NCBI RefSeq assembly: GCF_001536285.1
Contig: NZ_FAOZ01000018.1
Coordinates: forward strand, 62,001 to 126,000
Direction: 5' to 3'
Source of the DNA: Parafrankia irregularis
GTDB taxonomy: Bacteria > Actinomycetota > Actinomycetes > Frankiales > Frankiaceae
DNA length: 64,000 nucleotides
Shown here piece by piece: positions 1-9,104 of the stretch (within the stretch, counting starts at the first letter, position 1; every line of letters begins with the position of its first letter). A model generated the notes under the pieces. It was not told the origin of the DNA. It saw only the letters and a program-made list of their open reading frames with translations, and made no database searches. The translations under genes and the position numbers were made by a program.

Positions 1-244
1 CGTACTTCTGGTTCGACAGCGCCTTGATCGGCGTGGTGTAGAAGCAGCGGGTGCCGGTGGCGAGCGCGAGGTGCGCCGCGAACTCGCCGACGACCGTCTT
101 GCCGGCGCCCGTCGGCGCGGCCACGAGCACACCTTCGCCCTGGGCGAGGGCGTTGACGGCCTCGGACTGGAACGGATCGAGCCCGAAGGGATACCGGGCC
201 GCGAATTCCTCGACGGCGCCAGGCGCGGAGGACACGTTGCTCAC
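1..244 (-). CDS. helY: DEAD/DEAH-box RNA helicase, HelY/Mtr4-like (N-terminal part, cut by window edge)
   Basis: The N-terminal 81 codons of a superfamily 2 helicase are present; the gene runs off the left edge. Reading from a GTG at 244, the protein has a Q-motif-like stretch (FGLDPFQSEAV) and a complete Walker A motif (APTGAGKT) near residues 40-47. Then comes a motif Ia-type segment (FYTTPIKALSNQKY). This arrangement is typical of the Ski2/Mtr4 family, whose actinobacterial member is HelY. The gene lies directly downstream of tatC on the same strand, the order I recall in mycobacteria and streptomycetes, which supports the name. Only the first ATPase motifs are visible, so the accessory domains cannot be judged. 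Confidence 0.85.
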   Translation of the reverse strand, partial: MSNVSSAPGAVEEFAARYPFGLDPFQSEAVNALAQGEGVLVAAPTGAGKTVVGEFAAHLALATGTRCFYTTPIKALSNQKY

Positions 245-289
245 CCTACGCCGCCTGGGCGTGGCGCAAAAAGTGGGTGTTCGGCGGAA

Positions 290-1237
290 TCAGGTGACGT
301 CGCCGTGAAGGTTGTCGGCAGGGGACGCACCCGCGGCACCGGCCACCACCGTGTCGACGTTCAACCCGCTGCCCGAGCCGGCCGCGGCCCCGCCACCCCG
401 GCTGCCCGTGCTGGTCGCACGGTCCGCCCTGGTGTCGTCGAAGTCGAGCGGCGAGACCTCGTCGTCAGCCAGGTCCGCGTACGGCGAGGTGTCACCCCGG
501 CGGATCTTGCGCCGGTCGTTGACCCACCCGATGATCAGCGCGACCTCATAGAGGAAGATCATCGGCAGGCCCAGTGCCAGCATGGTGAAGGGGTCCTGGC
601 TCGGCGTCACGACCGCGGCGAAGACGAACACCAGGAAGATCTCGGCCCGCCGCCAGGAGCGCAGCTTCGCGGTCGTGACCAGACCCGCGAGGTTCAGCAT
701 CGTGATGAGCAGCGGCACCTCGAACGACAGCCCGAAGACCAGCAGCATCGCGAAGACGTAGCTCAGGTACTTGCTTCCGTCCAGGACGCTGACAAGACCG
801 TCGCCACCGAAGCCGAGCAGCAGTTTCAGGCCGGTCTGGAGCGTGATGTAGGCGAAGAAGCCGCCGGCGGCGAACAGGACGAGCGAGGCGAGGACGAAGG
901 TCAGCGACCAGCGCCGCTCGTTGCGGTGCAGACCGGGGGTGATGAACGACCAGAGCTGGTAAAGCCAGATCGGGGCCGAGAACACCGCACCCGAGAGCAT
1001 CGAGATCTTCAGCCGGATGGTGAAGGCATCCAGGATGCCGAAGAAGTACAGGTTGCAGGACCCGTCGGCGCCACCGAAGTCACCGCGCTTGTCTGCTGGC
1101 AGGGAGCAGTACGGGTCGATCAGCCACTGGAAGATGTTCGGCTCCCAGATGAAGCAGATGATCGACGCTACGCCGAAGGCGAGAAGCGCCTTGGCCAGGC
1201 GGTTCCGCAGCTCTCGCAGGTGCTCGGTGAGAGGCAT
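290..1237 (-). CDS. tatC: Sec-independent (twin-arginine) protein translocase subunit TatC
   Basis: TatC is the multispanning receptor of the Tat pathway, which binds twin-arginine signal peptides and exports folded proteins across the membrane. I start it at the ATG at 1237 (MPLTEHLRELRNRL), where the family normally begins; an in-frame GTG at 1369 would add 44 Arg/Pro/Thr-rich residues with no clear ribosome binding site. The 315-aa product shows the cytoplasmic N-terminal LRELRNR motif, about six hydrophobic helices, the FEVPLL segment with the conserved membrane Glu, and the TPSQDP loop. After the last helix there is a hydrophilic Asp-, Gly- and Ala-rich tail of about 70 residues. tatA lies just upstream on the same strand and helY follows. 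tatB is not visible in the window. Confidence 0.95.
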   Translation of the reverse strand: MPLTEHLRELRNRLAKALLAFGVASIICFIWEPNIFQWLIDPYCSLPADKRGDFGGADGSCNLYFFGILDAFTIRLKISMLSGAVFSAPIWLYQLWSFITPGLHRNERRWSLTFVLASLVLFAAGGFFAYITLQTGLKLLLGFGGDGLVSVLDGSKYLSYVFAMLLVFGLSFEVPLLITMLNLAGLVTTAKLRSWRRAEIFLVFVFAAVVTPSQDPFTMLALGLPMIFLYEVALIIGWVNDRRKIRRGDTSPYADLADDEVSPLDFDDTRADRATSTGSRGGGAAAGSGSGLNVDTVVAGAAGASPADNLHGDVT

Positions 1238-1525
1238 CCTGCTGTCCTCGACCGTGCGGGTGCGCCGCTGGTTCACCGACGAGGCGAGGGTGCGCGGCGT
1301 TGGCAACCGTGGCACGGGCTGAGGCTCCTGCTCGATGAGGGCGATGGTTCGGACGGACGGGCTCACCACGGATGATCGGGGCGACGCTGTCGTTCAGCTC
1401 GCCGCCACCGCTCCGTGAGGGTTCAGACGGAGAATCCGCCGACATGCGCACGCCGGGTCAGCCAGCGCGCGGACCGATCGGCAAGCTGGTCCGGGCCTGA
1501 CGGCCCGGACCGCACCGGCGTTCGT

Positions 1526-1804
1526 TCAGCGGCGCTCGGCGTCGACCGGCGATGCGCCGTTGACCGAGGTCGCCGGAGTGACCACGGGACGGCTCTCGAT
1601 CGGGAGCGGAGCGACGGGCTGCGCCGCGGGGGCCGCGGTGGCCGGAGCCGGGGCGTCGTCCTCACGGAGGCCCTTCGTCTCGGCCTTGAAGATGCGCAGC
1701 GACCGGCCGAAGGAACGGGCAGCGTCGGGAAGCTTCTTGGAGCCGAACAGCACCATGACTACCAGCGCGATGATGATGATCTCGGTCGTGCCAAGGTTGG
1801 GCAT
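1526..1804 (-). CDS. tatA: Twin-arginine translocase subunit TatA
   Basis: This 92-aa protein has the standard TatA layout. A short N-terminus (MPNLGTTE) leads into one transmembrane helix ([13 protein letters not shown]), then the conserved hinge and amphipathic helix ([19 protein letters not shown]), and an Ala/Pro-rich disordered tail. TatA oligomers form the pore or membrane-weakening patch recruited by TatC. The ATG at 1804 is preceded by GGAGGA at suitable distance. It lies upstream of tatC on the same strand and probably shares its transcript. The Phe-Gly before the hinge and the Lys-Lys after it are as expected. Confidence 0.95.
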   Translation of the reverse strand: MPNLGTTEIIIIALVVMVLFGSKKLPDAARSFGRSLRIFKAETKGLREDDAPAPATAAPAAQPVAPLPIESRPVVTPATSVNGASPVDAERR

Positions 1805-2226
1805 GGCAGGCGTCCTCCAAAATGCAAATGCCGGTGCGGTCGGGAGACCGGTGCGGTCGATGCTACGTCGGTCAGCCTAGGAAGCGATAGACAGTAACCG
1901 GGTATCCCGCAGGTGACGTCTTCGCAACGCGAAGATGATGAGCTGCCTCACCGGCACTTTCCGCTACAAACCGGACCGCCGACGCAGGGCATCCAGGACA
2001 CTCCGACCACAGTTTGTCGCGCGCTGCCAACCTCGGCCACCCGACCTCCGGTCGATCATCGACGGATACCGGCCGACATTCGGTGCCGGAACGCCGCGAC
2101 ATAACGACCCTGCGCGATCACACCGCGATGCCCATCAGCGCGCCATCACCCGGCGTCTCCAAACACGAACCTGGTGCGGCCACCACCGAAGTCGGCTTCC
2201 TCACCTCGCGTTGGCCGCCGGCTTCC
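1805..2226. other. Intergenic region between the small membrane gene and tatA
   Basis: About 420 bases separate the 73-aa membrane protein gene from tatA on the same strand. It is long enough for a separate tatA promoter, but I see no convincing -35/-10 pair. The short open frames here lack ribosome binding sites and family resemblance. The upstream edge contains one unit of a 26-bp direct duplication. Nothing else stands out. Confidence 0.4.
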
Positions 2227-2245
2227 TCACCTCGCGTTGGCCGCC
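2194..2245. repeat. 26-bp perfect tandem duplication over a stop codon
   Basis: The 26 bases at 2194-2219 are repeated exactly at 2220-2245. The second copy holds the last codons and stop of the 73-aa membrane protein gene, so the first copy is a duplicate of that 3' end lying just downstream. It looks like a recent local slippage or duplication with no effect on the protein. Confidence 0.85.
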
Positions 2246-2448
2246 AGCCGGGCGGCGACATCCACGGATTCCAGGCGCTCGGTCAGTTCCGACACCTTGT
2301 TTCCCAGGTCGGCGGCGCGGTCCTTCAACTCGAAGGCCGCGGATTTCGTCGCCTTGATCTGCCTCCACAGCCGCAGGGCGCAAAGCGCCAGCACGCCGAG
2401 CGAGCCGAAGATCATCACCAGATGTACGAGGAGCAGAGGCACGCCCAT
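2227..2448 (-). CDS. Small single-span membrane protein with cytoplasmic coiled-coil, in the paf-tat operon
   Basis: The 73-aa product starts at an ATG at 2448 that overlaps the pafC stop codon (TGATG), implying translational coupling. Residues 3-27 form one hydrophobic span (VPLLLVHLVMIFGSLGVLAL). The rest is charged and heptad-like (KDRAADLGNKVSELTERLESVDVAARL), probably a short coiled coil facing the cytoplasm. I do not recognise a named family. Position between pafC and tatA suggests a companion of one of those systems, but this is inference. Length and layout resemble small bitopic proteins, not TatB, which has an amphipathic helix straight after the span and a Gly-Pro hinge not seen here. 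Confidence 0.65.
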   Translation of the reverse strand: MGVPLLLVHLVMIFGSLGVLALCALRLWRQIKATKSAAFELKDRAADLGNKVSELTERLESVDVAARLAANAR

Positions 2449-3413
2449 CACCCTATGATCTCGTCGCCGTACCCGGCGAGCGCGCGGCCCGCCAGCTCGT
2501 TCACGCTCGCGGCGACCGACGCCGGCGCCACCTCGCGCACCAGCTCGCCGAGGCCGAGGACCAGCCGGCTCAGCCACGCCAGGTCGGCCACCCGCAGAAC
2601 CACGCTGACCCCCCCGTCGGGCAGGTCGCACACCTGGGACACCGGGTAGTAGTCGACCACCCAGCGCGCCCGCGGATCGAGGTCGAGCCGGACCGGGATG
2701 TCGTCCGGCCCCGGCTGGTACACCCCCTCGGCGGTGTCCCGGGGGGTCGCGTCCGGCGGCGGCTGCGCCGCGACGTCCAGGACGTCGACGCCCGCGCGGC
2801 CATCGATCCGGTCGAGCCGGAACAGACGCACCGCCGACGCCCGGCGGCACCAGCCCTCCAGGTACCAGTAGCCACCGCGCACGAGGACCCGCATCGGGTC
2901 GACCTCCCGCTCGGTCATCTCGTCCCGGGCCCAGACCAGGTAGCGCAGGCGCACCCGACGGCGCAGGCGGATCGCCTCCTGCAGCACCGCGAGCACCTCG
3001 TCGTGCGGGTCGAGCGCCACCCGCACATGGCGGGCCGACTCGTGACCGACGGCCTCCTCCACCTTGCGCACCGCCCGGTCGAGGGCCTCGCGGCCGGTCA
3101 GCCCCGGCACGTCGGTCAGCGCCCGGGCAGCGACGAGAAGCGCCATGGCCTCGTCGGCCGACAGCCGCAGCGGCCGGTCAAGGGTCTGCGGGTCGACCAC
3201 GGTCACCCGGTCCCCGGAGTAGCTCACATCGATGAGGTCGCCCGGAGCGCCACCGGGAAGCCCGCAGACGAACAGCAGGTCAAGGTCGGCCCGGAGCTGG
3301 CGCTCCGTGATCCCGAACTCGCTCGCCGCGTCCTCCAGCGACACCCCCGGGTGGGCCCGCAGCCACGGAACCAGCGCGAGCAGGCGGCTGAACCGATCCA
3401 CTGATCCACTCAC
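2448..3413 (-). CDS. pafC: WYL-domain transcriptional regulator PafC
   Basis: The 321-aa protein has an N-terminal winged helix-turn-helix (RFSRLLALVPWLRAHPGVSLEDAASEFGITERQL, about residues 7-40), a central WYL domain with the RYLVW and WYLEGWCRRASAVRLFRLDRI segments, and a C-terminal WCX-type extension. PafB and PafC form a heterodimeric activator of DNA-damage genes in mycobacteria, with the WYL domain as sensor. The GTG start at 3413 overlaps the pafB stop by four bases (GTGA), so the two are probably translationally coupled in equal amounts. The downstream 73-aa membrane protein overlaps the pafC stop. Despite the name, paf stands for proteasome accessory factor because of operon position; no direct role in pupylation is expected. 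Confidence 0.93.
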   Translation of the reverse strand: MSGSVDRFSRLLALVPWLRAHPGVSLEDAASEFGITERQLRADLDLLFVCGLPGGAPGDLIDVSYSGDRVTVVDPQTLDRPLRLSADEAMALLVAARALTDVPGLTGREALDRAVRKVEEAVGHESARHVRVALDPHDEVLAVLQEAIRLRRRVRLRYLVWARDEMTEREVDPMRVLVRGGYWYLEGWCRRASAVRLFRLDRIDGRAGVDVLDVAAQPPPDATPRDTAEGVYQPGPDDIPVRLDLDPRARWVVDYYPVSQVCDLPDGGVSVVLRVADLAWLSRLVLGLGELVREVAPASVAASVNELAGRALAGYGDEIIG

Positions 3414-4564
3414 CTGGGACCGGTTCCCACCGCCGCCGCACGGGCCACCGGCGATGCTGCCGGCGTTGGCGGTGCTGTCGCCGCGACAGTGGCCCGCAGC
3501 CTGCGGACGACCTCACCGCGCAGATCCGCCGGCTCGAGGACGACCACATCGGGACCGTAGCCGACCGCCCAGCGGGCGAAGCGTTCCAGATCGGAGAACT
3601 CGACCTCCAGAAGATCACCGCCCGGGAGGCGGCCCACCCGCTCCGCTGCCGCCGCCCGAGCAGGCCCCGCGGGACGCCCATGGCGGCGCAGCGCATGGCC
3701 ACAGCCACGCCGGACCCACAGCAGGGCTGTGCGGGTGGGTTCGGTGGGCTCCGTCGCGGACACCATCGCCCGCAGATCCACCTCTGGTGGCACGGTGAAC
3801 GCCTCGGCCGGGCCGACCGCCCGCACCGGGCCGGTCACCCGCGACAGCCGGAACACCCGCGACGCCTGCCGGTTCAGGTCGTGCCCGACCAGATACCAGC
3901 GGCCACGCCAGGACAACACGCCCCAAGGCTGCAGGTGCCTCTCCGTGTCCTCGGTCTGGCCAGGGCGGCGGTAGGGGAAGCGCACCTCGCGCCTGGCCTG
4001 GACGGCGGCGAGCACGGCCTCGAACGCCGGCTCCGTCGCGTCGACCCTCGGTTCGAACCCCGCGAACCCGTCAGCGGACCCCAGGCCGCCCATGCCGTCC
4101 GCGGCGTCGAACCCTGCCGCGGGCCCGGAGGAGACAGCCAGCGGATCCGGCCCGCGCAGCGCCGCGGGCCGGACCGGCGCCCCGGCGGCGGCGAGCTTGC
4201 GCAGCGCGCTCGCCGCCGGCGCGGCCAGTGCCTCGCTGGACCACAGGGAGGCCGCAAGTGCCAGCGCGGCGAACTCGTCGGGATCCAGTGGGATCTCGCC
4301 GAGCGCGTAGTCGCCGCGCGGGATGCGGTAGCCGAGCTCGTCGCTGAAGGCCGAGTCGGAACCGGTCTCGACCGGGATGCCGATCTCACGCAGCGACTGC
4401 TTGTCCCGCTCGAACATCCGGCGGAACGCCTCCCGGGCCTCCTCCGACTCCCCCGGCTCGTAGCCGTCCACCATCTCCCCGATCTGGGACACGGTGAGGA
4501 AACGCGATGTCGCCATGAGGCACATCGTCAGATTGAGCAGGCGCTCCAGCCGTCGGCGGGACAC
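3410..4564 (-). CDS. pafB: WYL-domain transcriptional regulator PafB
   Basis: The 384-aa protein starts with a winged helix-turn-helix (RLERLLNLTMCLMATSRFLT...IGEMVDGY) and the Phe/Arg-rich FRRMFERDKQSLREIGIPVE segment typical of PafB. The WYL core (REVRFPYRR...GRWYLVGHDLNRQASRVFRLSRV) sits around residues 195-255 and a WCX-like C-terminal domain follows. It should pair with PafC as an activator of the LexA-independent DNA damage response. About 55 residues of low-complexity Ala/Gly sequence lie between the helical linker and the WYL domain. The start is GTG at 4564. Its C-terminus is Ala/Pro/Thr-rich, ending over the pafC start. Confidence 0.93.
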   Translation of the reverse strand: MSRRRLERLLNLTMCLMATSRFLTVSQIGEMVDGYEPGESEEAREAFRRMFERDKQSLREIGIPVETGSDSAFSDELGYRIPRGDYALGEIPLDPDEFAALALAASLWSSEALAAPAASALRKLAAAGAPVRPAALRGPDPLAVSSGPAAGFDAADGMGGLGSADGFAGFEPRVDATEPAFEAVLAAVQARREVRFPYRRPGQTEDTERHLQPWGVLSWRGRWYLVGHDLNRQASRVFRLSRVTGPVRAVGPAEAFTVPPEVDLRAMVSATEPTEPTRTALLWVRRGCGHALRRHGRPAGPARAAAAERVGRLPGGDLLEVEFSDLERFARWAVGYGPDVVVLEPADLRGEVVRRLRATVAATAPPTPAASPVARAAAVGTGPR

Positions 4565-4649
4565 ATCTGATCAGGCTAGCGGTACTCGGCGTGATCTCGG
4601 CAACCGGCCTGCCGCGACGACCACGCCGATCGTCAGCTACGCCTGCTAC

Positions 4650-5285
4650 TCACAGTTGCCCGGAGGTCGAGCCCGCCGCACCCCCGGAGCCGCTGCCGGT
4701 GGCGTCGCCGCTGCCCACGGCGAGCAGGTCGACGATGAACACCAGCGTGTCATCGGCCTCGATCCCCGCCTCCGGCTGGCCACCCATCGGACCGTAGCCC
4801 AGGTCGGGCGGGATCACGATCAGGCGGCGACCGCCTTCCTTCATCCCGGCGATGCCCTGGCCGAAACCGGGCACCGTGTTCTGCAGCGGGAACGTTTCGG
4901 GGGTGCTCCGGTCCCAGCTCGCGTCGAACTGCTTGCCGGTCTTCCAGATCGTGCCGGCGTAGTGGATCGTGACGGTGCTCGACGCGCTCGCCACCTTGCC
5001 GTCGCCGCCCACCAGGTCCTTGGTGACCAGCTCGGACGGCGCCTCGCCCTCGCCGGCCGCCGCGACGGGCTTGCGCTTGAGGTCGGTGGCGTTCTCCACC
5101 GCGGGCGTGCCTCCGTCGACCGCGGTCGCCGCCGCTGACGGCGCCGCGATCGGAGCGGCCTTGGTTCCGTCGGGGGCGTCCGACGAGCTGCACGCGGCCA
5201 TCGGCACCAGCAGCACGGCGGGGAGAACGAAGCCGACCAGCCGGCGACGATGACGGGCTGCGACGTCACGGGAGAAAACGGTCAC
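4650..5285 (-). CDS. FKBP-type peptidyl-prolyl cis-trans isomerase, exported lipoprotein
   Basis: The product (about 211 aa from the GTG at 5285) starts with a basic stretch, a hydrophobic core and a lipobox (VPMAAC, Cys32). It should therefore be lipid-anchored outside the cytoplasmic membrane. After a low-complexity Ala/Thr linker the FKBP domain shows VTIHYAGTIWKTGKQFDASW, the VPGFGQGIAGMKEGGRRLIVIPPDLGYG core and the closing DTLVFIVDLL strand. The family speeds proline isomerisation in folding of exported proteins. Sitting between pafA and pafB matches the order I recall in Streptomyces. A longer frame to 5408 exists but lacks a ribosome binding site. The Gly/Ser-rich C-terminal tail is probably disordered. 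Confidence 0.92.
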   Translation of the reverse strand: MTVFSRDVAARHRRRLVGFVLPAVLLVPMAACSSSDAPDGTKAAPIAAPSAAATAVDGGTPAVENATDLKRKPVAAAGEGEAPSELVTKDLVGGDGKVASASSTVTIHYAGTIWKTGKQFDASWDRSTPETFPLQNTVPGFGQGIAGMKEGGRRLIVIPPDLGYGPMGGQPEAGIEADDTLVFIVDLLAVGSGDATGSGSGGAAGSTSGQL

Positions 5286-5474
5286 GGAAACTGAGATCCT
5301 CTGCTTGCGCGGGACGCCGGCACGGCAGGCAACACCGCCGCCGCGTTCGGCGCCACGCTCCGGACGAGCTGGCTGCACATGTGCAGACGACTGTAGAGGA
5401 CCACACACCGACCACCCGCGACCCGGCTGCGGCAGAACACCCCGGCCGCACCGAACGCCCTGGGCTGCTCGCTC

Positions 5475-6833
5475 CTACATGCTCGCGATCAGCTTGTCCA
5501 CCCGGTCGTCGACCGAGCGGAAGGGGTCCTTGCACAGCACCGTGCGCTGCGCCTGGTCGTTGAGCTTCAGATGGACCCAGTCCACCGTGAAGTCGCGCCG
5601 CTTCTCCTGCGCCCGCTTGATGAACTCCCCACGCAACCGGGCCCGGGTGGTCTGCGGCGGAACCGACTTGGCCTCGAAGATGTCGAGGTCGCGGCACACC
5701 CGCTCGACCAGACCGGCCCGCTCCATCCGGTAGTAGAGCCCTCGCTCGCGGTGGATGTCGTGGTACTTCAGGTCCAGTTCGGCGACCCGCGGCGACGACA
5801 ACGGCAGGCCGTGCCGATGCCGGAACCGGTCTATCAGCACGTATTTCGTCACCCAGTCGATCTCCCGGGCGACAAGCTCCAGATCCTCGGTCTCGATGGC
5901 CAGCAGGGTACGGCCCCACAGGTCGAGAACCCGCTTCGCGACGGCGTCCCCGCCGCGCCGCTCGACGAACTCCACCGCCTTCGCGTAGTACTCACGCTGG
6001 ATGTCCAGCGCGCTCACCTCGCGGCCGTTGGCGAGCTTGATCCGACGCTGGCAGGTCATGTCGTGCGAGACCTCGCGGATGGCCCGGATCGGGTTCTCCA
6101 GCGACATGTCCCGCAGCACCACACCAGCCTCGATCATGCGCAGCACGAGGTCCGTCGAGCCGAGCTTGAGCAGCATCGTCGTCTCGCTCATGTTCGAGTC
6201 ACCGACGATGACGTGCAGGCGACGGAAGCGCTCCGCATCGGCGTGCGGCTCGTCGCGGGTGTTGATGATCGGCCGCGAACGGGTTGTCGCCGAGGACACC
6301 GACTCCCAGATGTGCTCGGCGCGCTGCGAGATGCAGTAGACCGCGCCACGCGGAGTCTGCAGCACCTTGCCCGCACCGCACAGGATCTGGCGGCTGACCA
6401 GGAACGGCACCAGCACGTCGGCCAGCCGGCTGAACTCCCCGTGCCGGCCGACGAGGTAGTTCTCGTGGCAGCCGTAGCTGTTCCCGGCCGAGTCCGTGTT
6501 GTTCTTGAACAGATGGATGTCGCCCGCGATGCCCTCCTCCCGCAGCCTGCGCTCGGCTTCGACGAGGAGGCCCTCCAGGATGCGTTCACCGGCCTTGTCG
6601 TGTGTGACGAGGTCCGGCACGGAATCGCACTCGGGAGTGGCGTACTCCGGGTGGCTACCGACGTCCAGATAGAGCCGGGCGCCGTTCTTCAGGAACACGT
6701 TGCTGCTGCGCCCCCAGGACACGACACGCCGAAACAGGTACCGCGCCACCTCGTCCGGAGACAGCCGCCGCTGCCCTCGGAACACACAGGTGACGCCGTA
6801 CTCGTTTTCCAGGCCGAAGATGCGGCGATCCAC
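5475..6833 (-). CDS. pafA: Pup--protein ligase PafA
   Basis: PafA joins the C-terminal Glu of Pup to substrate lysines through an ATP-dependent phosphorylated intermediate. From the GTG at 6833 ([16 protein letters not shown], after an AGGG at 9 bases) the protein is 452 aa, the length of mycobacterial PafA. Visible family motifs are GLENEYGV near the N-terminus, [20 protein letters not shown] with the catalytic-base Asp, [21 protein letters not shown], the [12 protein letters not shown] segment and [11 protein letters not shown]. Pup here ends in Gln, so it must first be deamidated by Dop. The upstream ABC-2-like membrane gene ends only 10 bases away, so the two are probably co-transcribed. 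prcA lies about 13 kb to the right. Confidence 0.97.
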   Translation of the reverse strand: MDRRIFGLENEYGVTCVFRGQRRLSPDEVARYLFRRVVSWGRSSNVFLKNGARLYLDVGSHPEYATPECDSVPDLVTHDKAGERILEGLLVEAERRLREEGIAGDIHLFKNNTDSAGNSYGCHENYLVGRHGEFSRLADVLVPFLVSRQILCGAGKVLQTPRGAVYCISQRAEHIWESVSSATTRSRPIINTRDEPHADAERFRRLHVIVGDSNMSETTMLLKLGSTDLVLRMIEAGVVLRDMSLENPIRAIREVSHDMTCQRRIKLANGREVSALDIQREYYAKAVEFVERRGGDAVAKRVLDLWGRTLLAIETEDLELVAREIDWVTKYVLIDRFRHRHGLPLSSPRVAELDLKYHDIHRERGLYYRMERAGLVERVCRDLDIFEAKSVPPQTTRARLRGEFIKRAQEKRRDFTVDWVHLKLNDQAQRTVLCKDPFRSVDDRVDKLIASM

Positions 6834-6843
6834 GAGACCGACC

Positions 6844-7956
6844 CTATGCTCGGAAGCCCTCCTCGCGCGGCGAGACGCCATGGCTGATCTCGAGTCCACC
6901 CTCTCGGGGTCGTACGATCTGCCCCGTCGCCGGCGTCGTGCCCACCTCCGCGGGGGCGGGCTCACCCGGCAACGGGGCTTCCGGCCCACGGGCGAGCCCG
7001 GCGCCGGCCCGCTCCCGGCCGACGAGCATGAGCGCGATCCCGACCACGGCCCAGATCGTCAGCACCGCCGCGGCCCGGCCCCCACCGGCCCCGTCGAAGT
7101 AGAGCGTCGACCGCGCCAGGGTCACCCCCGCTCCGGGCGGCAGCAGCTGGCCGAACCCGCCCCACGGGGTCGGCAGCATCTCCGGCGCCGACGACGCCCC
7201 GGACAACGCCACCCCGACCACCGTCAGGGCGACGGCGGCGACGAGTCCGCGCACAGCGGCCACCGCGCCCAGCCCCATCACGGGCGCGGTGACCGCCGCG
7301 GTGATCACGGCCAGCACGACCACGCTGCGCAGGAAGTTGTCGGGCAGCACATCAAGACCACCGCTCAACGCCAGCGTGCCAGCCACCCCACCGGCGACCA
7401 CGAAGCACGACAGGCCCACGAGACGCTGCTGCCGGGACCGGCCCGAACGTGCCAGCAACACGCCCACCGCCGCGGCGATCAGCACCAGCGGCAGGTACCC
7501 GGCCGACACCCCGCCGCCCTGATGATCGGCGGCGGCGTTCGGGACGACGTCCACGACCGGGATCCGCAGATCGGGAAACGTCATCGCCATTCCGCGCACC
7601 AGCGCCTCGGCGACCGCCGGGCTGGCGGCGGAGGCAAGCCGCAGCGACAGGCCGTCCGCGGTGAAGACGAACGCCGCGTACGCCTTGCGGTCGCGCAGTG
7701 CGCGGTCGGCGGCATCGGCGTCGGCGACGACTGTCACCCGCATGGCACCGGGTGACATGTGCTCCACCTCGTCCATGAACGCCTGTGTCGACTGCGCCGG
7801 TCCCGCCACGAGCACGGGCAGGCCACGAGGACGCACGGAGGTGACGGTCGATCCGTAGAGGCAGACGATCAGGCCGAGCAGGACAGCCATCCCCACGGGC
7901 AGCGCTGCCGCGCGACGCACCCCGGTCAGGCTGCGGCGTTCCACTGTCAGCACCAT
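6844..7956 (-). CDS. Polytopic membrane protein resembling an ABC-2-type/YhgE-like permease, no ATPase partner
   Basis: This 370-aa protein has one N-terminal membrane helix ([19 protein letters not shown]), a soluble extracellular domain of roughly 110 residues, then five to six helices and a hydrophilic cytoplasmic tail. This layout, with the [16 protein letters not shown] loop, resembles the permease part of ABC-2 exporters and YhgE/Pip-type proteins. No ATP-binding gene is adjacent. It starts at ATG 7956 behind GGAGG (a GTG one codon earlier is also possible) and ends 10 bases before pafA. That spacing suggests one transcript with pafA, but any functional link to pupylation is inference. 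Substrate unknown. Confidence 0.7.
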   Translation of the reverse strand: MVLTVERRSLTGVRRAAALPVGMAVLLGLIVCLYGSTVTSVRPRGLPVLVAGPAQSTQAFMDEVEHMSPGAMRVTVVADADAADRALRDRKAYAAFVFTADGLSLRLASAASPAVAEALVRGMAMTFPDLRIPVVDVVPNAAADHQGGGVSAGYLPLVLIAAAVGVLLARSGRSRQQRLVGLSCFVVAGGVAGTLALSGGLDVLPDNFLRSVVVLAVITAAVTAPVMGLGAVAAVRGLVAAVALTVVGVALSGASSAPEMLPTPWGGFGQLLPPGAGVTLARSTLYFDGAGGGRAAAVLTIWAVVGIALMLVGRERAGAGLARGPEAPLPGEPAPAEVGTTPATGQIVRPREGGLEISHGVSPREEGFRA

Positions 7957-8279
7957 CACGCCTCCACTACCTGTCCACTACCTGGCTGCCTGCCCACTAC
8001 CTGGCCACCGTCGGCGGCTACTGCCCTACACAGGGCGACCAGGGGGCAGCGTCCCCCAGGTCAGGGCGTCCGGGTGGGGTGGCATCAGGGGTGGCGTGTC
8101 CGGGTGGGATCACACCGGAGGCCACATCGCCCACGTCACCGACACCGCGGCGGAAAAGTGCGCGCCGCGGGCGTCGACCACGACCCGGCCGCAACCGGGT
8201 GGGAGCGGAAGCGGGATCCGAAGCGGGAACATCGGCCCGGATGGTGCTGCCCTGCCCCGCGCGGGGGAAGGATGGCCGC
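7957..8279. promoter_or_regulatory. Divergent intergenic region with short direct repeats
   Basis: This roughly 320-bp gap separates the leftward membrane protein-pafA transcript from the rightward hydrolase gene, so promoters for both should lie here. Three imperfect copies of a CACTACCTGnC-type motif occur between about 7970 and 8003, and a CGTCCGGGTGGG/TGTCCGGGTGGG pair occurs near 8068-8108. I cannot place a convincing -35/-10 pair. Confidence 0.4.
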
Positions 8280-9038
8280 ATGACAGCCGAGGCCAACGAG
8301 AAGCACACGCACGACCATCTGCGAACCGAGGTGGCGGCCCGGGACCGCACGCCCGCGACCGTGACCGCCCCTGCCGCCGACGACCCGCCGCGCGCCGGGA
8401 TCGTGGTGATCCAGGACGCCCGCGGGATCACCCCCTACCTGCTGTCCGTCTGCGACGAGCTGGCCGATGCGGGCTATCTCGCGATCGCGCCCCACCTGTA
8501 CCACCGGGACGGCATCGCCGAGGTCGACCCCACCGACGGCTGGGCCGGCGCGATACCGCAGATGGGCACGCTCACCGGTGACGGGATCCACGCGGATGTG
8601 GATGACTGCCTCGCGCACCTGAGCGACGTCGGCCTCGACCCGTCCCAGACAGCCGTCATCGGCTTCTGCATGGGCGGAACCGTGGCGCTGGCCACGGCGA
8701 GCCGCCGGCCACTCGCCGCCGCGGTGTCGTTCTACGGCGGATCGGTCAGCACCTCCGCCTGGCCCGGAGTGCCCCCGCTGCTCGACATCGCGCCGGCGCT
8801 GATGGGCCCCTGGCTCGGCCTGTACGGCGAGGAGGACGCCCTGATCCCGCTCACCGACATCAACGAGCTTCGGGTCGCCGCGGCCCGATCGGGCCAGCCG
8901 ACGGAGCTCGTCAGCTACCCGGGCGCCGGCCACGCCTTCCACAGCCACGACCGGCCGGCCGTCCACCGCCCCGAGGCAGCCGTCGACGCATGGCGGCGGA
9001 CGATCGACTTCCTGGACCAGCGGGTGCGCCCGGCCTGA
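8280..9038 (+). CDS. Dienelactone hydrolase family protein
   Basis: The 252-aa alpha/beta hydrolase starts at ATG 8280 behind GGGGGAAGG; upstream in-frame codons look non-coding. The catalytic triad is visible: Cys130 in the nucleophile elbow GFCMGG, Asp186 in YGEEDALIP and His218 in GAGHAF. The Glu that usually follows the first strand is Asp here (VIQDARGI), as in some actinobacterial members. Dienelactone hydrolases open lactone rings during chlorocatechol breakdown, but many relatives act on other esters and no aromatic pathway genes are nearby, so the substrate is open. It runs toward the M20 dipeptidase gene and ends 66 bases from it. Confidence 0.9.
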   Translation: MTAEANEKHTHDHLRTEVAARDRTPATVTAPAADDPPRAGIVVIQDARGITPYLLSVCDELADAGYLAIAPHLYHRDGIAEVDPTDGWAGAIPQMGTLTGDGIHADVDDCLAHLSDVGLDPSQTAVIGFCMGGTVALATASRRPLAAAVSFYGGSVSTSAWPGVPPLLDIAPALMGPWLGLYGEEDALIPLTDINELRVAAARSGQPTELVSYPGAGHAFHSHDRPAVHRPEAAVDAWRRTIDFLDQRVRPA

Positions 9039-9104
9039 GCAGGCCACGCGTCGGCACGCCCGGCGGTCCGTGAAGGGATGCCGCGAGGCGGACCGAAGAT
9101 CTTT

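Noticed and set aside
1872-2102. 76-codon minus-strand frame between tatA and the small membrane gene
   Set aside because: No ribosome binding site and no family resemblance; composition like intergenic DNA.
4051-4080. GGTTCGAACCCC, similar to a tRNA T-arm
   Set aside because: It is inside pafB and no acceptor, D- or anticodon stem can be built around it.
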